Shown here one piece after another: positions 16,354 to 25,646 of a stretch of 64,000 nucleotides of DNA. The translations under genes were made by a program, and so were the position numbers. How positions within the stretch are numbered: position 1 is the first letter of the stretch; every line of letters begins with the position of its first letter. Origin of the DNA: Noviluteimonas lactosilytica (GTDB lineage: Bacteria; Pseudomonadota; Gammaproteobacteria; Xanthomonadales; Xanthomonadaceae); NCBI RefSeq assembly GCF_020866925.1, contig NZ_JAJGAK010000004.1:1-64000 (forward strand), written 5' to 3'. Below the pieces are notes generated by a model. That model worked only from the letters and a program-made list of their open reading frames with translations, was not told the DNA's origin and ran no database searches.

Positions 16354-17979
16354 ATGGCCCAGTACGACGCCGCCGTGCACCACGACGATCACGGACACAA
16401 GCAGAGCTTCATCGACCGCTGGTTCTTCTCCACGAACCACAAGGACATCGGCACGCTGTACCTGGTGTTCTCGTTCCTGATGTTCATCGTGGGCGCCGGC
16501 ATGTCCGTCGCGATCCGCCTTGAACTGATGCAACCGGGTCTTCAGTTCCTGAAGCCGGAACAGTTCAACCAGATGACCACCGTGCACGCGCTGGTCATGA
16601 TCTTCGGCGGCGTGATGCCGGCCTTCGTGGGCCTGGCGAACTGGATGGTGCCGCTGCAGATCGGCGCGCCCGACATGGCGCTGCCGCGCATGAACAACTG
16701 GTCCTTCTGGATCCTGCCGTTCGCCTTCACGATGCTGCTGGTGACGCTGTTCCTGCCGGGCGGCGCGCCCGCCGGCGGCTGGACGCTCTACCCGCCGCTG
16801 TCGCTGCAGGGCGGCAGCAACCTCGCCTTCGCGATCTTCGCGATCCACATGATGGGCATCAGCTCGATCATGGGCGCGATCAACATCATCGCGACGATCC
16901 TCAACATGCGCGCGCCGGGCGTCGACCTGCTGAAGATGCCGATCTTCTGCTGGACCTGGCTGATCACCGCGTTCCTGCTCATCGCCGTCATGCCGGTGCT
17001 CGCCGGCGCGGTGACGATGCTGCTCACCGACAAGTTCTTCGCCACCAGCTTCTTCAGCGCGGCCGGCGGCGGCGACCCGGTGATGTTCCAGCACATCTTC
17101 TGGTTCTTCGGGCACCCCGAGGTCTACATCATGATCCTCCCGGCGTTCGGCATCGCCTCGGAGATCATCCCGACCTTCTCGCGCAAGCCGCTGTTCGGCT
17201 ACCAGGCGATGGTGTACGCCACCGCGTCGATCGCGTTCCTGTCGTTCATCGTGTGGGCGCACCACATGTTCACGGTGGGCATGCCGCTCGGCGGCGAGAT
17301 CTACTTCATGTTCGCCACGATGCTCATCGCCGTGCCGACGGGCGTGAAGGTGTTCAACTGGGTCACCACGATGTGGAAGGGCTCGATCTCGTTCGAGTCG
17401 CCGATGCTGTGGGCGATCGCGTTCGTCATCCTGTTCACCATCGGCGGCTTCTCGGGCCTGATGCTCGCGATCGTGCCGGCGGACTTCCAGTACCACGACA
17501 CCTACTTCGTCGTGGCGCACTTCCACTACGTGCTCGTGACCGGCGCGCTGTTCGCGATCATCGCCGGCGTGTACTACTGGTGGCCGAAGTGGACGGGCCG
17601 CATGTACAACGAGACCGCCGCCAAGTTCCATTTCTGGTGGTCGATGATCTTCGTCAACCTGCTGTTCTTCCCGCAGCACTTCCTCGGCCTCGCCGGCATG
17701 CCGCGCCGCATCCCGGACTACAACGTCGTGTTCGCCGACTGGAACCTGATCTCCTCGATCGGTGCGTTCGGCATGTTCCTCACGCCGTTCATGATGGCCA
17801 CGATCCTGTGGAGCTCGCTGCGCAACGGCGCGAAGGCGACCGACCGCGTGTGGGAAAGCGCGCGCGGCCTGGAGTGGACGGTGCCGTCGCCGGCCCCGCA
17901 CCACACCTTCACCACGCCGCCGGTCATCAAGGATGGCGACCTGGCCCACGGCGACTTCGCCCACATGGACTTCGACTGA
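16354..17979 (+). CDS. ctaD: Cytochrome c oxidase subunit I
   Basis: 541 residues with twelve predicted membrane helices. It holds heme a, heme a3 and CuB. Landmarks: STNHKDIGTLYLVF at the start; the low-spin heme His in TTVHALVMIFGG; the CuB region HPEVYIMILPAFG with the cross-linking Tyr in that motif; the HH pair in IVWAHHMF; and HDTYFVVAHFHYVL for the heme ligands. This is an A-type heme-copper oxidase (the HPEVY glutamate-bearing helix ends the D-channel). GAGGTAG serves as ribosome binding site. A short histidine-rich N-terminus is unremarkable. Confidence 0.98.
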   Translation: MAQYDAAVHHDDHGHKQSFIDRWFFSTNHKDIGTLYLVFSFLMFIVGAGMSVAIRLELMQPGLQFLKPEQFNQMTTVHALVMIFGGVMPAFVGLANWMVPLQIGAPDMALPRMNNWSFWILPFAFTMLLVTLFLPGGAPAGGWTLYPPLSLQGGSNLAFAIFAIHMMGISSIMGAINIIATILNMRAPGVDLLKMPIFCWTWLITAFLLIAVMPVLAGAVTMLLTDKFFATSFFSAAGGGDPVMFQHIFWFFGHPEVYIMILPAFGIASEIIPTFSRKPLFGYQAMVYATASIAFLSFIVWAHHMFTVGMPLGGEIYFMFATMLIAVPTGVKVFNWVTTMWKGSISFESPMLWAIAFVILFTIGGFSGLMLAIVPADFQYHDTYFVVAHFHYVLVTGALFAIIAGVYYWWPKWTGRMYNETAAKFHFWWSMIFVNLLFFPQHFLGLAGMPRRIPDYNVVFADWNLISSIGAFGMFLTPFMMATILWSSLRNGAKATDRVWESARGLEWTVPSPAPHHTFTTPPVIKDGDLAHGDFAHMDFD

Positions 17980-18009
17980 CGGCGCCTCGCGCCGTCCAGT
18001 GAAACGACC

Positions 18010-18153
18010 ATGGTCGATTCCCCGAAGCCCGTGATCGAAGCCGAGATCGCCGCACGCCGCAGGAGCGGTGTGCGCCGTACCGCGTGGCTGGTCGGTGCGG
18101 TGGCGCTCGCGGTGTACGTCGCGTTCCTGCTGTCGGGAGTGTTCGGCAAATGA
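18010..18153 (+). CDS. Cytochrome oxidase small assembly protein (47 aa)
   Basis: A 47-residue ORF from the ATG at 18010. It has a charged N-terminus with an Arg-rich stretch ([11 protein letters not shown]) and one membrane helix ([21 protein letters not shown]). The stop overlaps the ctaG start as ATGA. Position, size and single helix match the small proteins that precede ctaG in many gamma- and betaproteobacteria and are annotated as oxidase small assembly proteins. It probably helps deliver copper or assemble subunit I with CtaG; this is inferred from location. Confidence 0.8.
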   Translation: MVDSPKPVIEAEIAARRRSGVRRTAWLVGAVALAVYVAFLLSGVFGK

Positions 18154-18734
18154 ACGCTCCGCAGAAGAAGAAGTTCGGGGTCGGCAAGATGGTGGGCGTC
18201 GCGCTCGGCGCGTTCGCGTTCACCTTCTCGCTGGTTCCGCTGTACCGCATCGCGTGCGAGAAGGTGTTCGGCGTTCGTCTCGAGAAGGAAGCGATCGCCG
18301 CTCCGCTCGACGCGAAGGCCAACGTGCAGCGCACCGTCACCGTCGTCTTCGACGGTGGCGTGAACTCCAAGCTCCCGTGGGAGTTCGAGCCGCAGCAGGC
18401 GACGATGCAGGTCCACCCGGGCCAGCAGTACGAAGCCACCTACTTCGCGCGCAACGACGGCGATCGCGCGATCGTCGGCAACGCGGTGCCGTCGGTGGCG
18501 CCGGCGCGCGCGTCGGGCTATTTCAACAAGACCGAATGCTTCTGCTTCACCGCGCAGACGCTGAAAGCCGGCGAAGGCCGTGCGATGCCGGTGCGCTTCA
18601 TCGTCGACCCGGCGCTGCCGGACGACGTCAACACGATCACGCTGTCGTATACCTTCTTCAAGAACGACACCCAGACCGCGCAGTTGAACGCGCCGAAGGG
18701 TGGTTCGCACAACCCGTCGCACGCGGCTCCCTGA
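18150..18734 (+). CDS. ctaG: Cytochrome c oxidase assembly protein CtaG (Cox11)
   Basis: 194 residues from the ATG at 18150. One N-terminal membrane helix (~residues 12-32) is followed by a periplasmic immunoglobulin-like domain. The Cox11 copper site CFCF is present in [12 protein letters not shown], and the conserved early Cys is in [10 protein letters not shown]. It donates copper to the CuB site of subunit I. It overlaps the 47-aa gene upstream and lies 26 bp before coxC. Confidence 0.95.
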   Translation: MNAPQKKKFGVGKMVGVALGAFAFTFSLVPLYRIACEKVFGVRLEKEAIAAPLDAKANVQRTVTVVFDGGVNSKLPWEFEPQQATMQVHPGQQYEATYFARNDGDRAIVGNAVPSVAPARASGYFNKTECFCFTAQTLKAGEGRAMPVRFIVDPALPDDVNTITLSYTFFKNDTQTAQLNAPKGGSHNPSHAAP

Positions 18735-18760
18735 GCCACCACGAATCCGGAAGACCAGTC

Positions 18761-19642
18761 ATGGCCCAAGCCCACGAGTCCCACGACGCCAACGTCTACT
18801 ACGTCCCGCACGGCAGCCGCTGGCCGGTGATCGCGTCGGTCGCGCTGTTCCTCACGATGCTGGGCCTCGCGTCCTGGCTGAACGAAGCCAGCTGGGGCAA
18901 GGCCGTGTTCTTCACCGGCGTCGCGTTCCTCGCCGCCATCCTGTTCAAGTGGTTCGGCGACGTGATCCGCGAATCGCTGCGCGGCTACTACAACAAGCAG
19001 GTCGATACCTCGTTCCGCATGGGGATGATCTGGTTCATCTTCTCCGAGGTGATGTTCTTCGCCGCGTTCTTCGGTGCGCTGTTCTACGCGCGCCAGTTCG
19101 CGTTGCCGTGGCTCACGGGCGAAGGCCAGAAGCTCGCCACGCACACGGTGCTGTGGTCGGAGTTCACCGGCGGCTGGCCGAGCAACGGCCCGGGCTACAT
19201 CGGCGGTACGTACCAGACGATCCCGGCGTGGGGCCTGCCGCTGCTCAACACGCTGATCCTGCTGACCTCGGGCGTGACCGTGACCATCGCGCACCACGCG
19301 CTGAAGGCCGGCCACCGCAAGCAGCTGCTGTTGTTCCTCGGCCTGACCATCCTGCTGGGCGCGAGCTTCCTGTTCTTCCAGGCGGAGGAATACATCCACG
19401 CCTACAAGGAACTCAACCTGACGCTCGGCTCGGGCATCTACGGTTCGACGTTCTTCATGCTCACCGGCTTCCACGGCGCGCACGTGACGCTGGGCACCAT
19501 CATGCTCGCGATCATCTGGTTCCGCTGCCTCGCCGGCCACTTCACCAAGGACAACCACTTCGCGTTCGAAGCGGTGGCCTGGTACTGGCACTTCGTCGAC
19601 GTGGTGTGGCTGGGCCTGTTCCTCTTCGTGTACGTGCTGTAA
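18761..19642 (+). CDS. ctaE: Cytochrome c oxidase subunit III
   Basis: 293 residues with seven predicted membrane helices, starting MAQAHESHDANVYYVPHGSRWP. Signature segments are FSEVMFFAAFFGALF, the conserved Glu-containing FFQAEEYIHAYKELNL, GFHGAHVTLGT and the C-terminal WYWHFVDVVWLGLFLFVYVL. It stabilises the oxidase and its proton-uptake path. Last gene of the coxB-ctaD-ctaG-ctaE cluster; a 25-bp hairpin follows. Confidence 0.97.
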   Translation: MAQAHESHDANVYYVPHGSRWPVIASVALFLTMLGLASWLNEASWGKAVFFTGVAFLAAILFKWFGDVIRESLRGYYNKQVDTSFRMGMIWFIFSEVMFFAAFFGALFYARQFALPWLTGEGQKLATHTVLWSEFTGGWPSNGPGYIGGTYQTIPAWGLPLLNTLILLTSGVTVTIAHHALKAGHRKQLLLFLGLTILLGASFLFFQAEEYIHAYKELNLTLGSGIYGSTFFMLTGFHGAHVTLGTIMLAIIWFRCLAGHFTKDNHFAFEAVAWYWHFVDVVWLGLFLFVYVL

Positions 19643-19683
19643 GGCACGCGCGACGCGGGACGAAACCGTTGCAGTCATCCCGT

Positions 19684-19708
19684 CGCGGGCCGGCCATGCC
19701 GGCCCGCG
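19684..19708. terminator. Symmetric hairpin between convergent ctaE and the DUF2909 gene
   Basis: Perfect 11-bp arms CGCGGGCCGGC (19684-19694) and its complement (19698-19708), loop CAT. No T run. Its placement between convergent genes suggests a bidirectional transcript-end stem. Confidence 0.5.
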
Positions 19709-19729
19709 TCGTATCGAGGGGTGGAGCGA

Positions 19730-19960
19730 TCAGGCCGGCGGGCGGCTTCCGACACCGTGCGGCGTGATCCAGCCCATGTAGATGGCGAGGATGATGAACA
19801 GGATGAGCGCGACCGACAGCGCGATGCGCTTGGTCAGCGCATTGACCGTGCGCTTGGTCGTCCCCTTGTCGACCAGCATGTAATAGAGGCCGGCGCCGAG
19901 GTTCCAGAGGATGAGGATCAGGACCGCGACGATCAACAGCGTCTTCAGCGAATCGTTCAT
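19730..19960 (-). CDS. Twin transmembrane protein (DUF2909)
   Basis: 76 residues with two membrane helices (~residues 5-28 and 45-65) separated by a basic loop (VDKGTTKRTVNALTKRIALS). Size and layout match DUF2909 proteins, which are regularly found beside SURF1 and the cox genes in gammaproteobacteria. The function is unestablished. It is encoded on the opposite strand to its cox neighbours and divergent from surf1, ~60 bp apart. Confidence 0.8.
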   Translation of the reverse strand: MNDSLKTLLIVAVLILILWNLGAGLYYMLVDKGTTKRTVNALTKRIALSVALILFIILAIYMGWITPHGVGSRPPA

Positions 19961-20020
19961 GGGTCAGGCCCTGGGGGTTCGGTGGATGCGCGCATTATCG
20001 CGCCGTGCGCGGAGGTTGGC

Positions 20021-20725
20021 GTGACCCGTCGCGGGACGCTCTGGATCGGCTGGACGCTGGCGCTGCTCGCGATGGCGGGCTTCGCGCGCCTCGGCTCCTG
20101 GCAGTACGCACGCATGCAGGAGAAGGAAGTCCTGCTCGCGCAGGTCGACCGCGTGCTGCGCGACCGTCGCGCGGTTCCACTCGACAGCGACCTGGGTGCG
20201 TCGCTCGCGTGGGTCGAAGGCCAGGCGCGCATCGCGAAGGAAACGCTGCTGCTCGACAACCAGCTGCGCGACGGCAGGCCCGGCGTGCACGTGTATTGCG
20301 TCGCGGCAACGGGCACGACGCATCGTCTCGTCGATTTCGGTTGGGTCGCCGTGAAGCCGGATCGCACGATGCCCGACGTCGCCTGTCCCGAAGGCCCGCT
20401 GCACGTGCGCGGCCTTGCGACCGCGCTGCCGTCGGCGGGCGTGCGCATGGGGCCGGCGTTGCAGCAGATCGGTCCATCGCGCTGGCTGATGGTGCGCGCC
20501 GACATCGAGGCCGTGCGCGATGCGCTGCGCGTCGAGCTTCCGCCGCGCGTCGTGCGCCTGGATCCCGCGATGAAGGTCGGCTGGGCACGCAACCTCGACG
20601 TGCTGCCGAACACGCTTCCCCCCGAACGCCACCTCGGTTACGCGGTCCAATGGTGGGCGCTCAGCGCCGCCGTCTTCGTCACCGCACTCGTCCTTACTTT
20701 CCGAAAGAAGAAGCGCGCCGCATGA
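20021..20725 (+). CDS. surf1: SURF1 family cytochrome oxidase biogenesis protein
   Basis: 234 residues from the GTG at 20021, which is set by a strong GGAGG five bases upstream. There is one membrane helix near each end (residues ~8-25 and ~208-228), with the soluble loop between them. The family motifs are LGSWQYARMQEKE at the start, LVDFGWVAVK in the middle, and GYAVQWWALS before the last helix. It assists insertion of heme a into subunit I. Its TGA overlaps the next gene's ATG (ATGA). Confidence 0.92.
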   Translation: MTRRGTLWIGWTLALLAMAGFARLGSWQYARMQEKEVLLAQVDRVLRDRRAVPLDSDLGASLAWVEGQARIAKETLLLDNQLRDGRPGVHVYCVAATGTTHRLVDFGWVAVKPDRTMPDVACPEGPLHVRGLATALPSAGVRMGPALQQIGPSRWLMVRADIEAVRDALRVELPPRVVRLDPAMKVGWARNLDVLPNTLPPERHLGYAVQWWALSAAVFVTALVLTFRKKKRAA

Positions 20726-21315
20726 ACGCCCCCCGCGAACATCGTCCCGTCGACACCACCACGCGCAACCGCAATCGCTGGATGCTCGTCGGCCTCTTCG
20801 TGCTGTTCTTCGGCGCGATGGCGGTCGCGGGCCTGCTGCGTTTTTCCGGCTGGCGCCCCGAAGGCCTGAAGAACAAGGGCGAACTCGTCGAACCCGTCGT
20901 CGACCTGCGCGGCATCGTGCCCGAGCTCGCCGACGGCAAGCCGTATCGCTGGAAGGACGCACCGCGCACGTGGCGCATCGTCGCGATGACGCGCGACTGC
21001 GACGGTGCGAATGCCGCGCCGTGCGAACGCCTGCTCACCGACCTCGACAAGGTCTGGCAACTCGCGGGCAAGGATGCCGATCGCGTGCACGTGCTGTGGG
21101 TCGGCGCATTGCCGGCGCAGGGCCCGCGTCCGAACACGCTGCACGTCGTGCGGGCGTCCGGCGCGCTGCGCGACACCCTGCCGCGCGCGGAAGACCCCAA
21201 GGGCATGCCGGTGTACCTGCTGGATCCGAACGGCTTCGTCGTTCTGCGTTACGCTCCCGGCTTCGACCCCGCGGACCTGCGGACCGACCTGTCCCGCCTG
21301 CTCAAGGTGAACTGA
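20722..21315 (+). CDS. SCO/thioredoxin-like oxidase assembly protein
   Basis: 197 residues with a single N-terminal membrane helix (~residues 25-45) and a periplasmic domain. It resembles the SCO-like proteins between surf1 and ctaA in xanthomonads and pseudomonads. The copper-binding CxxxC of true SCO is not intact: the only nearby cysteines are DCDGANAAPCE. The C-terminal MPVYLLDPNGFVVLRYAPGFDPADLRTDLSRLLK is thioredoxin-fold-like. A role in oxidase maturation is inferred from context. It overlaps surf1 by 4 bp and ends 1 bp before ctaA. Confidence 0.75.
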   Translation: MNAPREHRPVDTTTRNRNRWMLVGLFVLFFGAMAVAGLLRFSGWRPEGLKNKGELVEPVVDLRGIVPELADGKPYRWKDAPRTWRIVAMTRDCDGANAAPCERLLTDLDKVWQLAGKDADRVHVLWVGALPAQGPRPNTLHVVRASGALRDTLPRAEDPKGMPVYLLDPNGFVVLRYAPGFDPADLRTDLSRLLKVN

Positions 21316-21316
21316 G

Positions 21317-22477
21317 ATGGTGTCCAGCGCTTCCGCCGTCGCGCGACCGAGCGTGCATCGCAACTTCCATCGCATCGCATGGCTCGCGGCCGCGCTCGCG
21401 TTCGGCGTGATCGTGTTCGGCGCGTTCGTGCGCTTGTCGAACGCGGGCCTGAGCTGCCCCGATTGGCCGACGTGTTACGGCCGCGCCGCGTGGCCGCAGG
21501 CCGCGCACGACGCCGCCGATCATGTCGCGACCGCGATCCGCGCCGTCGAGCCGCACAAGGCGTGGCGCGAACAGCTGCATCGCATGCTCGCCGGTTCGCT
21601 CGGCCTGCTCGTGCTCGTGCTCGCGGTGCTCGGCGCGCGCAAGCGCAGCTTCGGCGTCGCGCAGGTGCTGCTCGCCGCATTGCTCGTGGGCATCGGCATC
21701 CCGCTGTACATGCAGGGGCAACACGTCGCCGCATCGGTGTTCGCGATCGCGGGCGAAGCGCTGCTGCTCGCCGGTGCATTGCGCTGGTCGAACGTCGACC
21801 TCGCGCGTGCGTCGTCGCTCACCTTGATGGTCATCGTCTTCCAGGCCTTGCTCGGCATGTGGACGGTGACGTGGCTGCTGAAACCCATCGTCGTCATGGG
21901 CCACCTGCTCGGCGGATTGCTGACGTTCTCGCTGCTGGTGTGGATGGCGTGGCGCGCGACCAACATGCCGATCCGCCTCGCGTTCGCGCGGCGCATGCAC
22001 GTGCTGATCGCGGTCGGCCTCACGTTGCTCGCGATCCAGATCGCGCTCGGCGGCTGGACCAGCGCGAACTACGCCGCGCTCGCGTGCGCCAACGATTTCC
22101 CGAAGTGCGTCGGTCAATGGTGGCCGCCGACCGATTTCCGCGAAGGCTTCGTGCTCTGGCGCGGCATCGGCGTGGACTACGAAGGCGGCGTGCTCGACGG
22201 CCAGTCGCGCATCGCGATCCAGATGGCGCATCGCATGATGGCGGTGGTCGCGTTCGCGTACCTGCTGTGGCTCGCGATCCGCCTGGTGCGCATCCCGGGC
22301 CTGCATGCATGGGGCGCGACGCTCGGCGTGCTGTTGTTCGCGCAGGTGGGGCTCGGCATCGCGAACGTGAAGCTCGGGCTTCCGCTGCACATCGCGGTGC
22401 TCCACAACGCGGGCGCGGCGCTGCTGCTGTTCGTGCTGGTCTCGCTCATCGCGCGCGTGCGCGCGCCGGAGGCCTGA
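21317..22477 (+). CDS. ctaA: Heme A synthase (COX15/CtaA)
   Basis: 386 residues with eight membrane helices. It opens the standard COX15 way: GAFVRLSNAGLSCPDWPTCYG, with paired cysteines in the first periplasmic loop. Heme-ligand histidines lie in HRMLAGSLG and GHLLGG, and then in the second half in AHRMMAVV and LHNAGAALLL. It oxidises the C8 methyl of heme O to give heme A for the aa3 oxidase. It starts 1 bp after the SCO-like gene and is followed 6 bp later by ctaB. Confidence 0.96.
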   Translation: MVSSASAVARPSVHRNFHRIAWLAAALAFGVIVFGAFVRLSNAGLSCPDWPTCYGRAAWPQAAHDAADHVATAIRAVEPHKAWREQLHRMLAGSLGLLVLVLAVLGARKRSFGVAQVLLAALLVGIGIPLYMQGQHVAASVFAIAGEALLLAGALRWSNVDLARASSLTLMVIVFQALLGMWTVTWLLKPIVVMGHLLGGLLTFSLLVWMAWRATNMPIRLAFARRMHVLIAVGLTLLAIQIALGGWTSANYAALACANDFPKCVGQWWPPTDFREGFVLWRGIGVDYEGGVLDGQSRIAIQMAHRMMAVVAFAYLLWLAIRLVRIPGLHAWGATLGVLLFAQVGLGIANVKLGLPLHIAVLHNAGAALLLFVLVSLIARVRAPEA

Positions 22478-22483
22478 CGCCTT

Positions 22484-23404
22484 ATGCGCTCACGCGTCGC
22501 CCAATATTGGACCCTGACCAAGCCGCGCGTGGTCGCGCTCATCGTGTTCACCGCGCTGGTGGGCATGTTCCTCGCCGTGCCCGGCCTGCCGCCGTGGCGC
22601 GAGACCGTGTTCGGCCTGCTCGGCATCTGGCTCGCCGCGGCGTCGGCGGCGGCGATCAACCACGTGCTCGACCAGCGCATCGACGCGTTGATGGCACGCA
22701 CGCACGATCGTCCGCTGCCCACGGGTGGATTGAAGACGTCGCAGGCGGTGGTGTTCGCGCTGGCGCTCGGCCTGTCGTCGATGGCGATCCTGGTGTTCCT
22801 CGTCAACCCGCTGTGCGCGCTGCTGACGTTCGCGTCGCTGATCGGTTACGCGATCGTCTACACCGGATGGTTGAAGCGCGCGACGCCGCAGAACATCGTG
22901 ATCGGCGGCATCGCCGGGGCGGCGCCGCCGCTGCTCGGCTGGTCGGCGATCACCGGCATGCACGGCGAGTACGACTGGGCCTACGCGCTCACGCTCGTGC
23001 TGATCATCTACCTCTGGACGCCGCCGCACTTCTGGGCGCTCGCGATCTTCCGCCGCGAGGACTACGCGAAGGCGATGGTCCCGATGCTACCGGTGACGCA
23101 CGGGGTGACCTATACGCGCTGGCAGATCCTGTTCTATTCGGTGCTGCTGGTCCTCGCGACGCTGTTGCCGTTCGCGCTGGCCATGAGCGGGATCTTCTAC
23201 CTGGGCGGCGCGCTCGTGCTCGGCGCGGTGTTCCTCTGGTATGCGTGGCGCATGCTCGATCCGCCGGACGAGTTCTTCGCGATGCGCATGTTCCAGTACT
23301 CGGTCGTGTACCTGATGGCGCTGTTCGCCTTCCTCCTCGTCGACCACTGGCTGATGCCGTGGCTGCAGGCCGCCCCCGCGGTGGAATTCCGCCCGGTCGG
23401 CTGA
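22484..23404 (+). CDS. ctaB: Protoheme IX farnesyltransferase (heme O synthase)
   Basis: 306 residues, polytopic, UbiA superfamily. The first Asp-rich motif reads [21 protein letters not shown], and the second is in [21 protein letters not shown]. It adds the farnesyl tail to protoheme to make heme O, the substrate of CtaA just upstream. Last gene of the surf1-sco-ctaA-ctaB run; an 8-bp-arm hairpin follows. Confidence 0.96.
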   Translation: MRSRVAQYWTLTKPRVVALIVFTALVGMFLAVPGLPPWRETVFGLLGIWLAAASAAAINHVLDQRIDALMARTHDRPLPTGGLKTSQAVVFALALGLSSMAILVFLVNPLCALLTFASLIGYAIVYTGWLKRATPQNIVIGGIAGAAPPLLGWSAITGMHGEYDWAYALTLVLIIYLWTPPHFWALAIFRREDYAKAMVPMLPVTHGVTYTRWQILFYSVLLVLATLLPFALAMSGIFYLGGALVLGAVFLWYAWRMLDPPDEFFAMRMFQYSVVYLMALFAFLLVDHWLMPWLQAAPAVEFRPVG

Positions 23405-23413
23405 CGTGAAAAC

Positions 23414-23450
23414 GCGGAGGCCGTCGCGCATCGAACCGGCCTGCCTCCGC
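23414..23450 (+). terminator. Hairpin after ctaB
   Basis: GCGGAGGC (23414-23421) pairs with GCCTCCGC (23443-23450) across a 21-base loop. No T run. Probably a weak or Rho-aided transcript end. Confidence 0.4.
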
Positions 23451-23580
23451 ACTCCCTGAACAAATCCGGCGGCGCCGCGCGGGATGTGACGCGCGGCCCA
23501 AACACTGCGCGTGCGCAGGCGTCAGATGGCCCTCCCGGAGGGGGTTCACGTCAGTGACGGCCGGGAAGGGAGTTCCACCC

Positions 23581-23688
23581 ATGCGCAACGACGATCGTTC
23601 CGACCGCAGCGAACGCAGTGCCCGCGTGCTGCTCTTCCTCGCCCTGTGCGGCGCCGTGTTCTGGGCGCTGACCAGCGGGCCCGCCTGA
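23581..23688 (+). CDS. Small single-helix membrane protein (35 aa)
   Basis: A 35-residue ORF: a charged head (MRNDDRSDRSERSAR) and one hydrophobic helix (VLLFLALCGAVFWALTSG). AAGGGAG lies 8 bp before the ATG. The 50 bp upstream fold into short palindromes (CCTCC-C-GGAGG; CGTCA-G-TGACG), which could be a structured leader. I do not recognise the family. The good ribosome site and hydrophobic profile argue for a real gene; the following ~180 bp before the dnaG 3' end show nothing coding. Confidence 0.55.
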   Translation: MRNDDRSDRSERSARVLLFLALCGAVFWALTSGPA

Positions 23689-23866
23689 CGTTGAACCAAT
23701 CCCGCGCGTCCTCGCATCCACCGGGGCGACTGGAACATCGTCGGCGTCGGTGATCGGGCGGCGACGGCGCAGCCGACACACCGCCACGACAGCGTCGAAC
23801 CTGGCGCGGCGGGTCACCGGCGCCGGCGATGTCCCAGGCGCGTGGGGAACACGCGAGTCGAATGCA

Positions 23867-25594
23867 TCAGGCGCGCGTCGACAGCAGCCCGCGTAGTTCG
23901 TCCTTTTCGTAATCTTCGAGCGCGCCTTCCAGCTTCTTCGCCTGGAGTTCGGCGATGCGCTGCTGCACGGTCTGCTTCTCGAGTTGCGCCATGACGTCGA
24001 CGAACTCCGTCTCCCACATCGCCTCGTCGCCGGGTAGCGATTGCGTGGCGAGCTTGTGCAGCGCCGCCGCTTCCTCGCGTTCGCCGAAATGTTCGAGCAA
24101 GCCGCCGGTGCGGATGTCGGGACGCTCGCGCACGAGTGCGACGAGTTCCGACAACAGGTCCACGCCGGGCTGGCGCAATTCGGCGAAGCGATAGGGCGGT
24201 TCGAGCGCGAGCGCGATCGACGGTTGCTGCAACAACAGGGCGATCGCGCTGCGCACGAGGCTGCGCTTGGGCGTCGCATTGAGCGCGGGCGCATTGCGCG
24301 CGCGCTGCGCAGGCACGTGCGTTTCGGGTTGCGCGGCGCGTGCACCGACGCCGGTGAGTTCGGTGAGGCGCTGCTTCATCAGGTCGCCGAACGCGCCATC
24401 GGGAATCTGCGCGAGCAACGGCTTGCATCGTTCGGCCAGGCGCGCCTTGCCGTCGAGGCTCGACAGGTTCACGTCCGACGACATCTGCGCGTAGAAGAAC
24501 TCCGACAGCGGCGTCGCGTCGCGCAGGCGCGCATCGAATCCTTCGCTGCCTTCCTTGCGCACGATGGTGTCCGGGTCCTCGCCGTCGGGCAGGAAGAGGA
24601 AAAACGCCTGGCGGCCGTCCTTCATGCGCGGCAGCACCGATTCGAGCGCCTTCCACGCGGCGCTGCGTCCCGCGCGATCGCCGTCGAAGCAGAAGAACAC
24701 GTCGGCCGCGTTGCGGAACAACAACTCCGCGTGATCCGGCGTCGTCGCCGTGCCGAGGGTGGCGACCGCCTGCGACACGCCGTACTGCGCGAGCGCGACG
24801 ACGTCCATGTAGCCCTCGACCACGATCAGGCGATCGAGCTTGCTGTTGACCTGCCGCGCCTGCCACAGGCCGTACAACTCGCGACCCTTGTGGAAGAGCG
24901 GCGTCTCCGGCGAGTTGAGGTACTTCGGCGAATCCTCGGGATCGAGCACGCGGCCGCCGAACGCGATCGTGCGCCCGCGCCGATCGGCGATCGGGAACAT
25001 CAGCCGGTCGCGGAACTTGTCGTAGACGTGGCCCTTGTCGTTCTTCGAGAACAGGCCCGCACGTTCGAGCAACTGCATGCGGCGCTGGTCGGTGCCGAGC
25101 GCGTCGCGCAGCGCGTTGAAACCGTCGGGCGCGTAACCGATGCCGTAGCGTTCGGCGATCGCGGGCGCGATGCCGCGCTTGTCGACGTAGGCCTGCGCCT
25201 TCGCGCTGTTGCCCAGGTGCTTGCGGAAGAACTTCGCCGACGCGTCGAGCGCGCCGAACAGGTCGGTGGTGTCGTGGTTCTCGTTCTTCTGCCGCGTGTC
25301 GCGCGGCACTTCCATGCCGACGCGCTTGGCGAGTTCGTCGACCGCGTCGAGGAACTCGAGGCGGTCGTAGTTCATCAGGAACGAGATCGCGGTGCCGTGC
25401 GCGCCGCAGCCGAAGCAGTGATAGAACTGCTTGGTCGGCGAGACGGTGAAGCTCGCCGAGCGTTCGTCGTGGAAGGGACAGCGCGACGCGAATTCCTTGC
25501 CCTGGCGCTTGAGCGGCACGCGCGACGCGATCACCTCGACGATGTCGGTGCGCGCGAGCAGGTCGTCGATGAAAGCGTCGGGGATGCGGGCCAT
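23867..25594 (-). CDS. dnaG: DNA primase
   Basis: 575 residues. It makes RNA primers for replication. The N-terminal CHC2 zinc finger is visible as CPFHDE...FYHCFGCGAHG (residues ~38-65). The RNA polymerase/TOPRIM core includes MFPIADRRGRTIAFGGR, the acidic VVEGYMDVVAL and CFDGDRAGRSAAWKAL. A C-terminal helicase-binding domain follows from ~residue 430. It is the third gene after rpsU and yqeY on the same strand. Unlike in E. coli, no rpoD follows; the next sequence is non-coding, then convergent ctaB. Confidence 0.97.
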   Translation of the reverse strand: MARIPDAFIDDLLARTDIVEVIASRVPLKRQGKEFASRCPFHDERSASFTVSPTKQFYHCFGCGAHGTAISFLMNYDRLEFLDAVDELAKRVGMEVPRDTRQKNENHDTTDLFGALDASAKFFRKHLGNSAKAQAYVDKRGIAPAIAERYGIGYAPDGFNALRDALGTDQRRMQLLERAGLFSKNDKGHVYDKFRDRLMFPIADRRGRTIAFGGRVLDPEDSPKYLNSPETPLFHKGRELYGLWQARQVNSKLDRLIVVEGYMDVVALAQYGVSQAVATLGTATTPDHAELLFRNAADVFFCFDGDRAGRSAAWKALESVLPRMKDGRQAFFLFLPDGEDPDTIVRKEGSEGFDARLRDATPLSEFFYAQMSSDVNLSSLDGKARLAERCKPLLAQIPDGAFGDLMKQRLTELTGVGARAAQPETHVPAQRARNAPALNATPKRSLVRSAIALLLQQPSIALALEPPYRFAELRQPGVDLLSELVALVRERPDIRTGGLLEHFGEREEAAALHKLATQSLPGDEAMWETEFVDVMAQLEKQTVQQRIAELQAKKLEGALEDYEKDELRGLLSTRA

Positions 25595-25646
25595 CGGTGT
25601 CAGGATGCCACGAGCGCGCGCGAGGGCGATGGCCGCGCGCGAGACA

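Noticed and set aside
20722-21315. Calling the gene a true SCO copper chaperone
   Set aside because: The CxxxC copper motif is not intact; SCO-like/thioredoxin-like is as far as the sequence allows.
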